A DNA stretch of 5,787 nt from positions 1 through 5,787 of the forward strand of contig JAAZUZ010000110.1 of the NCBI GenBank assembly GCA_018623875.1, written 5' to 3'. The notes under the pieces were generated by a model. The model was given only the letters and a program-made list of their open reading frames with translations, was not told the DNA's origin and searched no databases. The position numbers were made by a program, and so were the translations under genes. Every line of letters starts with the position of its first letter. Positions within the stretch are counted from its first letter, which is position 1. Of the stretch, positions 1 to 5,418 are shown piece after piece. Source of the DNA: Synechococcus sp. HW_metabat.21. GTDB taxonomy: Bacteria; Cyanobacteriota; Cyanobacteriia; PCC-6307; Cyanobiaceae.

Positions 1-885
1 GACAGCGCGCAACCGGCCACCCTCTCTGAGGCCGTCCTGAGCGGTCTGTTGCGCCGGGAGCTGCAGTTCCCCGGCCTGGTGGTGACGGATGCTCTGGTCA
101 TGGAGGCCATCAGCCAGCACCACAGCAGCGCCGAAGCCGCCGTCCTCGCCTTTGAAGCCGGGGCGGATTTGATCCTGATGCCTGCGGATGCCCAAGAAGC
201 TCTCGATGGCTTGGTGAAGGCCGTGCAGAGCGGCCGGATCAGCCGGGAGCGGGTCGACGCCAGCCTGGAGCGGCGGCGGGAGGCCCTGGCGCGCTGCACG
301 GGCACCAAGGAGGCCCAACAGTCGGCCCTGGATGGGTTGATCACGGCGAGCGAACGGGAACTCAGCGGCGAATTGCTCGCCGGCAGCCTCGTGCGCCAAG
401 GCAACCGAGGTCTTCCCGCCGGCCCGGGCCTGAACCTGATCCGACTCGACAACCAGCTCAACGCGCCGCAACTGCCGCTGGTGGCCCCAGCCCTGCTGCG
501 GCCCGCGGCCCTGGGCTACGAGACGCGGCTGATCGATGCCCGCAGCCCAAGCCCCTGGAGCGGCGATCCCATGGCTCCTTTGGCCCTCGATCGCCTGCCG
601 GCGGGTCCAGTGCTGCTGCAGCTCCTCGTGCGAGGCAATCCCTTCCGGGGCAGCGCCGGCGGCGATGAACCCTGGCCCCAGGTCATCCGGCAACTGCTGG
701 AGGCAGAGCGCCTGGCGGGGCTGGCGGTCTACGGCAGCCCCTACCTCTGGCAGACCCTGGAGCCGCTACTGCCGCCGCAGCTGCCCGCGGCCTACAGCCC
801 AGCCCAGATGCCCCAGGCCCAAGCGCTGCTGCTGGAAGCCCTGGGGCTGCCGGAGGCGGCGCTGGAGGGCGGCTTTACCGACTAA
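1..885 (+). CDS. Glycoside hydrolase family 3 protein (beta-N-acetylhexosaminidase/NagZ-like), 3' part, 5'-truncated by window
   Basis: The reading frame is open from base 1 and gives 294 residues ending in TAA; the true start lies upstream, so the TTG at 49 should not be taken as the start. The visible part begins with the end of the GH3 N-terminal barrel: a PATLS segment (residues 5-9), then RRELQFPGLVVTDALVM (18-34), where D30 sits at the position of the GH3 catalytic nucleophile. AFEAGADLILMP follows at about 50-61. The KHxPGHG-type motif of NagZ-like enzymes would lie upstream, outside the window. About 190 residues after the barrel form a C-terminal domain that includes an AVYGSPYLWQTL stretch and ends in GGFTD, a tail arrangement like two-domain NagZ/YbbD relatives rather than the short single-domain enterobacterial NagZ. 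The family removes terminal beta-linked sugars, often N-acetylglucosamine in peptidoglycan recycling; exact substrate is not decidable here. A 53-bp gap with no obvious terminator separates it from the next gene. Confidence 0.87.
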   Translation, partial: DSAQPATLSEAVLSGLLRRELQFPGLVVTDALVMEAISQHHSSAEAAVLAFEAGADLILMPADAQEALDGLVKAVQSGRISRERVDASLERRREALARCTGTKEAQQSALDGLITASERELSGELLAGSLVRQGNRGLPAGPGLNLIRLDNQLNAPQLPLVAPALLRPAALGYETRLIDARSPSPWSGDPMAPLALDRLPAGPVLLQLLVRGNPFRGSAGGDEPWPQVIRQLLEAERLAGLAVYGSPYLWQTLEPLLPPQLPAAYSPAQMPQAQALLLEALGLPEAALEGGFTD

Positions 886-938
886 GCGGGCAGCTCCCAC
901 TAGCCTCGGGCCGACTTACGCGGCCGCCGGCACCCACC

Positions 939-2132
939 ATGCTCAGCCTCTCGATGATCGTTCGGGATGAAGCCGGGCAAATCAAAGACTGCCTGGAGTC
1001 CGCTCAAGGTTTTGTCGACGAGATGGTGGTCGTCGACACGGGCTCCAAGGACAACACCGTGGCCCTCGCCGAAGCCGCCGGCGCCCGGGTCGAGCGGATC
1101 GAATGGCCCGGGGACTTCGCCCCGGCCCGCAACCAAGCGCTCACGATGGTCCAGGGGGACTGGGTGCTGGTGCTCGATGCCGATGAACGGCTCAAGCCAG
1201 AGGCCTGGAAACCGCTGCGGGCCCTGATGGCCCAGCCGGATGTCCTGGTCATCAACCTGCTGCGCCATGAGCGCGGCGCGATCCAATCCCCCTACTCGAA
1301 CGTCAGTCGCCTCTTCCGGCGCCATCCCCGCATCCAGTGGAGCCGGGCCTACCACTCGATGATTGACGACAGCGTCGCAGCTCTGCTCAAAGAAGAGCCG
1401 CAGTGGCGCATTGCCGACTGCTCCGAGCCGGCGATCGACCATGACGGCTACCGGCCCGAGCTGTTGGCCCAAGGCAACAAGCCCGAGCGGCTGCGCCAAG
1501 CCATGGAAGAGGAACTCAAGGCCCGCCCCGGCGACCCCTACGCCTGCGCCAAGTTGGGCAGCCTGGAGGTCGCCGAAGGCAATCTCAAACGCGGCCTGGC
1601 GCTCCTGGAGGAGGGCCTTAAGCACTGCCCGACTGAAGCCCACCCCGAGCGCTACGAGCTGCTGCTGCACCTGGCCCTGGCGCAAGCCGGCCAGAACCCA
1701 CCGCAAGCGGAGCAGTACTACCGCCAGGCCCTCGCGATCCCCCTGGCCCCGCGTTTGAACCTGGCGGCCCAACTCAACCTGGCGGCGCTCCTGCTGCAGC
1801 ACGGTCAACTCGAGGAGGCGGAAACCCTCAGTGCCCGGGCCACCCGCGTCGCCCCTGAGATCGGCCTGGGCTGGTACAACCTCGGCCTGATCCGACGGAA
1901 ACAGGGCAACCTCGCCGGCGCCCTGGAGGCCTACCGGGAGGCCAAGCGGGTCAACCCCGGCCACGCCGAAACCCACCAGAACCTCGCGGTTGCGCTGCTG
2001 CTGGGGGGTGACATCGATGGCTCCCGCGGCAGCTTCCGCGACGCCATCCAACTGCTGATCGACCAAGGCCGCACCCAGGAGGCGCAGCGACTGCACAAGC
2101 AGGCCGGAGAACTGGTCAAGCTCGAGGGCTGA
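939..2132 (+). CDS. Family 2 glycosyltransferase with C-terminal TPR repeats
   Basis: The 397-residue product starts with a GT-A fold of GT2 type: LSMIVRDEAGQI (3-14), MVVVDTGSKDNT (29-40) for nucleotide-sugar binding, FAPARNQAL (60-68), and the metal-binding DAD motif followed by ER (80-84) inside a WVLVLDADERL segment. An IDHDGY element (166-171) marks the end of the catalytic part, as in TPR-glycosyltransferases where a histidine-glycine motif is common. From about residue 200 to 390 the protein is helical with TPR signatures, clearest at GWYNLGLIRRKQGNLAGALE (311-330) and the next unit ending near 372. No signal peptide or membrane segment is seen, so it is probably cytosolic. The ATG at 939 is chosen because the family begins right at this LSMIVRDE segment and no in-frame ATG, GTG or TTG occurs between 885 and 939; no strong Shine-Dalgarno is visible. 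Donor and acceptor are unknown. It lies 3 bp ahead of hemD, probably co-transcribed. Confidence 0.9.
   Translation: MLSLSMIVRDEAGQIKDCLESAQGFVDEMVVVDTGSKDNTVALAEAAGARVERIEWPGDFAPARNQALTMVQGDWVLVLDADERLKPEAWKPLRALMAQPDVLVINLLRHERGAIQSPYSNVSRLFRRHPRIQWSRAYHSMIDDSVAALLKEEPQWRIADCSEPAIDHDGYRPELLAQGNKPERLRQAMEEELKARPGDPYACAKLGSLEVAEGNLKRGLALLEEGLKHCPTEAHPERYELLLHLALAQAGQNPPQAEQYYRQALAIPLAPRLNLAAQLNLAALLLQHGQLEEAETLSARATRVAPEIGLGWYNLGLIRRKQGNLAGALEAYREAKRVNPGHAETHQNLAVALLLGGDIDGSRGSFRDAIQLLIDQGRTQEAQRLHKQAGELVKLEG
2124..2128 (+). promoter_or_regulatory. Shine-Dalgarno site for hemD
   Basis: GAGGG lies 7 nt before the ATG at 2136 and sits inside the last codons of the upstream glycosyltransferase gene. 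With a stop-to-start gap of 3 bp this supports the ATG at 2136 and suggests translational coupling of the two genes. Confidence 0.6.
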
Positions 2133-2135
2133 GGG

Positions 2136-2921
2136 ATGGACCTGCAAGGGCGCACCATCGCGGTGACCCGGGCGGAACAGCAACTGGGCGCCGCTCGCCA
2201 ACTGTTTGAGCAGGCCGGGGCCGAGGTCCTCGATCTCCCCGCCCTCGTCATCGGTCCGCCCGATGAATGGGGGCCGCTCGATGACGCCCTGGCGGAGCTG
2301 GAGGAGTTCCACTGGCTCATCGTCTCCAGCAGCAACGGCGTCGACGCGGTCGAGCAGCGACTCCAGCGGCTCGGCAGCAGCCTGAGCCGGCGGCCCGGCA
2401 GCTTGAAGCTTGCGGCTGTGGGCCGCAAAACAGCGGCACGCCTCGAGGAGCTGGGGGCTGCCGCCGATTTCGTACCGCCAGCCTTCGTCGCCGACAGCCT
2501 GATTGAGCATTTTCCCGTCTCCGGCTGGGGCCTGCGGCTCCTGCTCCCCCGGGTGCAAAGCGGCGGCCGCACCCTGCTGGCCGAGGCCTTTGGCGAAGCC
2601 GGAGCCCGGGTCGTGGAAGTCGCGGCCTATGAATCCCGCTGCCCCGAAAGCCTGCCTGCTGCCACCACCTCAGCCCTGGCGGAGGGGCGGGTGGATGCGA
2701 TCACCTTCAGCAGCGGTAAGACCGTCCAACACACCGCCCAGCTGCTGGAGCAGCAATTCGGCGCCAGCTGGCGTGAGCCCCTGGAGCACGTGCGGCTGAT
2801 CTCGATCGGACCGCAAACCTCAAAGACCCTTCAGGCCGTGCTGGGACGGGTGGATGGCGAGGCCGACCCCCATGACCTCGATGGGCTCGTCGCTGCCTGC
2901 AGCGCCGCCCTTAAAGACTGA
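2136..2921 (+). CDS. hemD: Uroporphyrinogen-III synthase
   Basis: HemD closes and isomerises hydroxymethylbilane to uroporphyrinogen III, the last common step before chlorophyll, heme, bilins and siroheme; the enzyme is cytosolic. The 261-residue length is normal for the family. Matches to the HEM4 fold in order: GRTIAVTRAEQQ near the N-terminus (5-16), LPALVIGPP (34-42), WLIVSSSNGVDAVEQ (60-74, the usual liftSxNaV element), LAAVGRKTA (92-100), VVEVAAYES (159-167, with the conserved Tyr at 165), DAITFSSGKTVQH (187-199), LISIGPQTSKTL (221-232), and a C-terminal DPHDLDGLVAA (244-254). These mark the two alpha/beta domains joined by two linkers. HemD sequences diverge widely, so the call rests on the ordered set of motifs. 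The gene follows the glycosyltransferase by 3 bp and its last 11 bp overlap the end of the convergent lipoprotein gene. Confidence 0.93.
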   Translation: MDLQGRTIAVTRAEQQLGAARQLFEQAGAEVLDLPALVIGPPDEWGPLDDALAELEEFHWLIVSSSNGVDAVEQRLQRLGSSLSRRPGSLKLAAVGRKTAARLEELGAAADFVPPAFVADSLIEHFPVSGWGLRLLLPRVQSGGRTLLAEAFGEAGARVVEVAAYESRCPESLPAATTSALAEGRVDAITFSSGKTVQHTAQLLEQQFGASWREPLEHVRLISIGPQTSKTLQAVLGRVDGEADPHDLDGLVAACSAALKD

Positions 2922-3405
2922 GCACCCGCTGCTGGCCGGCCTGGTTGAGCCGTAACTCACCGCGCCCCAGGTCAATGCCGGTCACAGTCCACCCCGGAGG
3001 CAAGAGCGCCGGCAGGCCCGATCCCGGGCAGAGGCCCTGCCGGCCCACACAGACCGTGCCGCTCTGGCTGCCCAGGCTGATCAGGGCCTGGGCGCTGCGG
3101 CCACTGCCGATCAAACCGGTGAGCTGCAGCTCAGTGGACGCGCTCCCATCCTTGGCGGTCGCCGTCGCCACCGGGGCAAAGGGATCCACCCGGCCATGGG
3201 GTTGAGCCGCCACCACCTGCTGCGGGCTCGGCATGGCGATGAAGCCCGCTGAGGGGGTGAGGGGCGTGGACTCAGCAGTCCCTACAAGTGGCAGGGCAGC
3301 ACTTGGCGTGGGGGGCGTACTGCTGCTCGGATCTATCCCGCAGGCCGTCAGGGCCAGCAACGCAGGCAGCGCCAGGATCCAGTTCTCAGCTCGCCGCTTG
3401 GCCAT
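2911..3405 (-). CDS. Small predicted lipoprotein, conserved-hypothetical type, possible PilP/GspC-like C-terminal domain
   Basis: I do not recognise this 164-residue protein by name. It begins with a charged MAKRR stretch, a hydrophobic segment (about 9-19) and an LTAC lipobox at 19-22, so Cys22 is the expected lipidation site and the mature protein should be membrane-anchored facing the periplasm. Residues 23-65 are rich in Pro, Ser and Thr, a flexible linker. A short folded region follows: GRVDPFAPV (71-79), LQLTGLIGSGRSAQALI (93-109), then a G-rich segment with Cys119 and Cys126 that could form a disulfide, WTVTGIDLGRGELRLNQAG (139-157) and VLSL at the end. The order DPF, then a beta-strand pattern around LxGLI, then VxxIDxxxxxLxL resembles PilP/GspC-type periplasmic domains of pilus and type II secretion machines; this is a pattern resemblance only. 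Its ATG is 17 nt before the SRPBCC stop codon, a 20-bp overlap, so it is probably translated by coupling. The stop overlaps hemD's end. Confidence 0.8.
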   Translation of the reverse strand: MAKRRAENWILALPALLALTACGIDPSSSTPPTPSAALPLVGTAESTPLTPSAGFIAMPSPQQVVAAQPHGRVDPFAPVATATAKDGSASTELQLTGLIGSGRSAQALISLGSQSGTVCVGRQGLCPGSGLPALLPPGWTVTGIDLGRGELRLNQAGQQRVLSL

Positions 3406-3841
3406 ACCCGCTTTGGACGAGATCGCGGAAGCGATCCAGGTTGGCCTGGAGCTCCTTGGTCACGATCCCCCCCAGGATGGAGGCATCCATCAGCGGCGCC
3501 AACACCCCCGGCAGCTCGTAACTCACGGTCAACTTCACGGCCGTGCTCTGTGGCCCCTGGGGATAGAAGCGAACGGCCCCTTTCGTGGGCAGTCCTCCGA
3601 CCGATTCCCAATGAAGTTGTTGGGCCTCCACCCGCTCGGTGATGCGCGCCTTCCACTGGAAGCGAAAGCCCTGGGCCGCCAGGGTCCAATTGGTCAGATC
3701 CGGGTCGCCGGCTTCGGTGGTGACGGACTCAATCCAGTTCATCCAGCGGGGCATGGCCTCGAGATCACTCCAGACCGCCCAGACCCGTTCGGCCGGTGCC
3801 TTCACCTCGGTGGTGACGCTGTGTTCAAGCCAACGGCCCAT
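3386..3841 (-). CDS. SRPBCC/START-like (polyketide cyclase/COQ10-type) protein
   Basis: The 151-residue product looks like a single SRPBCC domain, a helix-grip fold with a hydrophobic cavity. Visible hallmarks are the opening strand and helix HSVTTEVKAPAERVWAVWSD (7-26), then MPRWMNWIESV (30-40), central strands such as WKARITERVEAQQLHW (63-78), a GAVRFYPQ segment (88-95), TAVKLTVSYELPG (100-112), and a long C-terminal helix (about 125-145) with KELQANLDRFRDLV. Family members bind lipids, quinones or aromatic small molecules; some act as cyclases or chaperones of hydrophobic cofactors. No signal peptide is seen. The ATG is 5 bp after the crtQ stop, so it is very likely expressed from the crtQ promoter; only a weak AGAGA precedes the start. 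The position makes a role in handling a carotenoid, quinone or other hydrophobic ligand plausible, but this is inference from context alone. Confidence 0.87.
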   Translation of the reverse strand: MGRWLEHSVTTEVKAPAERVWAVWSDLEAMPRWMNWIESVTTEAGDPDLTNWTLAAQGFRFQWKARITERVEAQQLHWESVGGLPTKGAVRFYPQGPQSTAVKLTVSYELPGVLAPLMDASILGGIVTKELQANLDRFRDLVQSGYGQAAS

Positions 3842-3846
3842 GGTCT

Positions 3847-5322
3847 CTAGGCAACGGATGCATTGGTGGCCAGCTCAGCCTGACGACCCAGGATCGCAGC
3901 GGCGGCAAGACGCCCACTCATGGTGGCGCCTTCCATCGAATCGATGTAGTCCTGCTTGGTGTAGCTGCCGGCCATGAAGAAATTGGTGACCGGCGTGGCC
4001 TGATCCGGGCGGTAGGGCTCCATCCCGGGCGCCTCGCGGTAGAGGGACTGGGCGAGTTTGACGACGTTGCTCCAGACCAGATTGAGGTTCTTGGCCGAGG
4101 GGAACAGACGCCGCACCTGGGCATCGGTGGCCGCGACGATCTCTTCGGTCTTCTTGGGGATCCAGGGGTCGCCTGGGGTCAGGACACACTGGAGCAGGGA
4201 GCCGACGCCCTCCTTGCGGTAGTCCACGGGACTGGCCAGGGCCAGGTCCGCGAAACAGCTGAAGTCCGCGTCCGCGGTGTAAAGCAGGTTGTCGAGACCG
4301 GCGGGGCGGGCCACATCGCGGCGGGCGGCCTCGGCCATCGGGGAGTCGCCCAGCTCGGTCACCCAACCGTCGTAGCGAAGCTGAACCGTGGCGACGGGCA
4401 CCGCCTCCAGCTTGTAGAGGTTGTCGAAGAGGGGCCAACGGCGCCAGGCCTCAGGGACCATCCGCTGGATACCCGGCACATCACAGGCCGCCAGGTAGGT
4501 GTCGGCTTCGACCTGCAGGTCCCCATCGGGGGTTCCCAGGGTCAGTCCGGTGACGCGGGTTTCGCCGGCGACCTCTTCGTACTGGACCTCGGTCACCCGA
4601 TGCCGCAGGTGAAGCCGAGCCCCGCGCTCCTGGATGTACTCAAGGATCGGACCGGTCAACCAGCGATGGGGGGAACCCTTCAGCAGGTTGAGCTTGGAGG
4701 CCTCGGTCTTGGCCGCGAACATCATGAAGATGGTCAGCATGCAGCGAGCCGAGATCGCCTCGCAGTCGATGAAGCCGAGGGCGTAGGCAATCGGATTCCA
4801 CATCCGGCGGATGCTCTGCTCACTGCCGCCATGGCCCAGGAACCACTCCTGGAAACTGATCCGGTCCAGGTCGCGAATCACCTTCATCGCCCCCTCGTAA
4901 TCCACGAGGCCGCGCACGATCGGACTGGTTCCCAGGGCCAGGGCATTGCGCAGCTTGTCCAGCCAATCGAGCTGCGGGGTGGTGAAGAAGGCCTTCAGGC
5001 CGTTGAAGGGTGCCCCCAGGGCGAAGCGGAAGTCCAGCTCCCGCAGATCCCCATCGGCGTTCACGAACAGGTGGGTGTGGTCCTTGGGCAGCAGGTTGTC
5101 GATTGCCCCCACCTTGCGGAGCAGGGCGAAGAGGTTGGCGTAGTTAAAGAAGAAGACGTGCAGGCCCATCTCAATGTGGTTGCCGCCGTCATCGACCCAG
5201 CTGCCGACCTTGCCGCCCATGAAGGGGCGCGCCTCATAGAGGTCCACCTGGTGGCCGGCATCCACCAAATCCACCGCCGCCGCCAATCCGGCCAGACCCG
5301 CACCCACGATGGCGACCCGCAC
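3847..5322 (-). CDS. crtQ: 9,9'-di-cis-zeta-carotene desaturase
   Basis: CrtQ (ZDS) introduces double bonds into zeta-carotene through neurosporene to a lycopene isomer, the step after CrtP and CrtISO-linked isomerisation in cyanobacterial and plant carotenogenesis. It is FAD-dependent, membrane-associated and thought to pass electrons to plastoquinone. The 491-residue length is typical. The N-terminus carries the dinucleotide-binding GAGLAG (7-12) with Glu30 after the second strand and GGKVGSW (36-42). NHIEMGLHVFF follows, then FRFALGAPFNGLKAFFTTPQ, RDLDRISFQEWFL, and NPIAYALGFID with EAISARCML. The carotenoid-desaturase C-terminal signature NFFMAGSYTKQDYIDSMEGA is at 447-466. These agree closely with what I recall of cyanobacterial CrtQ and separate it from the related phytoene desaturase CrtP, whose N-terminal region differs. 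The start is GTG at 5322, supported by a GGGAG 7 nt upstream and by the family N-terminus MRVAIVGAG; an in-frame TAG closes the frame further upstream. It heads a probable operon with the SRPBCC and lipoprotein genes. Confidence 0.96.
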   Translation of the reverse strand: MRVAIVGAGLAGLAAAVDLVDAGHQVDLYEARPFMGGKVGSWVDDGGNHIEMGLHVFFFNYANLFALLRKVGAIDNLLPKDHTHLFVNADGDLRELDFRFALGAPFNGLKAFFTTPQLDWLDKLRNALALGTSPIVRGLVDYEGAMKVIRDLDRISFQEWFLGHGGSEQSIRRMWNPIAYALGFIDCEAISARCMLTIFMMFAAKTEASKLNLLKGSPHRWLTGPILEYIQERGARLHLRHRVTEVQYEEVAGETRVTGLTLGTPDGDLQVEADTYLAACDVPGIQRMVPEAWRRWPLFDNLYKLEAVPVATVQLRYDGWVTELGDSPMAEAARRDVARPAGLDNLLYTADADFSCFADLALASPVDYRKEGVGSLLQCVLTPGDPWIPKKTEEIVAATDAQVRRLFPSAKNLNLVWSNVVKLAQSLYREAPGMEPYRPDQATPVTNFFMAGSYTKQDYIDSMEGATMSGRLAAAAILGRQAELATNASVA

Positions 5323-5329
5323 CCTTGTT

Positions 5330-5334
5330 CTCCC
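5330..5334 (-). promoter_or_regulatory. Shine-Dalgarno site deciding the GTG start of crtQ
   Basis: On the minus strand GGGAG lies 7 nt before the GTG at 5322. No ATG, GTG or TTG lies in frame between this GTG and the upstream in-frame TAG stop, so the GTG start is well supported. Confidence 0.6.
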
Positions 5335-5346
5335 ACGAATGGGGTG

Positions 5347-5352
5347 ACTCTA
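5347..5352 (-). promoter_or_regulatory. Candidate -10 element for crtQ
   Basis: On the minus strand this reads TAGAGT, matching the TAnnnT core and 4 of 6 positions of TATAAT. Initiation about 7 nt downstream would leave a leader of roughly 18 nt before the GTG, still including the GGGAG ribosome site. No convincing -35 box is found at 16-18 bp; the nearest TTGACA-like hexamer (TTGTCA, complement of 5363-5368) is only 10 bp away. Tentative. Confidence 0.35.
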
Positions 5353-5390
5353 TGGAGAAGGGTGACAAGGCAGCGGAGAAAGGGCCTCCA

Positions 5391-5396
5391 TAGAGT
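5391..5396 (+). promoter_or_regulatory. Candidate -10 element for the Fe-S carrier gene
   Basis: TAGAGT, identical to the hexamer facing crtQ. Initiation about 7 nt downstream would leave a leader of roughly 16 nt before the ATG at 5419. A GTGACA hexamer (5362-5367) resembles a -35 box but is 23 bp away, longer than the usual 17, so a classical two-box promoter is not supported. Tentative. Confidence 0.35.
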
Positions 5397-5418
5397 GGAG
5401 ATCCAGGCCATTGCTCCG

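Larger units (their letters stand above)
5347..5396. repeat. Perfect 11-bp inverted repeat with 28-bp spacer in the crtQ / Fe-S carrier divergent spacer
   Basis: ACTCTATGGAG at 5347-5357 and CTCCATAGAGT at 5386-5396 are exact reverse complements. The dyad centre (about 5371.5) is within 1-2 bp of the midpoint between the crtQ GTG (5322) and the carrier ATG (5419). The arms are 39 bp apart centre to centre. It may be two mirror-image promoters, an operator for a dimeric regulator, or both. The match is read directly from the sequence; the function is inferred. Confidence 0.85.

Noticed and set aside
920..927. GCGGCCGC palindrome in the GH3-GT gap.
   Set aside because: An 8-bp GC-only palindrome is expected by chance in DNA this GC-rich; it has no T-run to act as a terminator and no repeat partner.
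536..970. A 144-codon plus-strand frame bridging the GH3 end, the 53-bp gap and the GT start.
   Set aside because: The product is rich in Arg, Pro, Trp and Cys as typical of out-of-frame GC-rich DNA, and it overlaps two in-frame genes.
900..2558. A 552-codon open frame on the minus strand opposite the glycosyltransferase and hemD.
   Set aside because: It spans two clearly recognised genes plus the gap between them, has a low-complexity Gly/Leu/Gln/Val-rich product with no recognisable motif, and is expected from the strong third-position GC bias of the sense genes.
2934..2941. GGCCGGCC palindrome near the convergent gene ends, considered as a terminator stem.
   Set aside because: It lies within the lipoprotein coding sequence, has no loop and no adjacent T-run on either strand.
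3421..3436. GATCGCGG and GCGATCC fragments resembling the cyanobacterial HIP1 octamer GCGATCGC.
   Set aside because: No complete GCGATCGC was found by eye in the window, so HIP1 enrichment cannot be claimed.
3233..3850. A 205-codon open frame on the plus strand opposite the SRPBCC gene and the start of the lipoprotein gene.
   Set aside because: It is antisense to the well-supported SRPBCC domain and lipoprotein signal peptide, and its product shows no domain pattern.
5395..5418. In-frame GTG at 5395 as an earlier start of the Fe-S carrier.
   Set aside because: It lies in the inverted-repeat arm and putative -10 region, has no ribosome site, and would add eight residues ahead of an already variable N-terminus.
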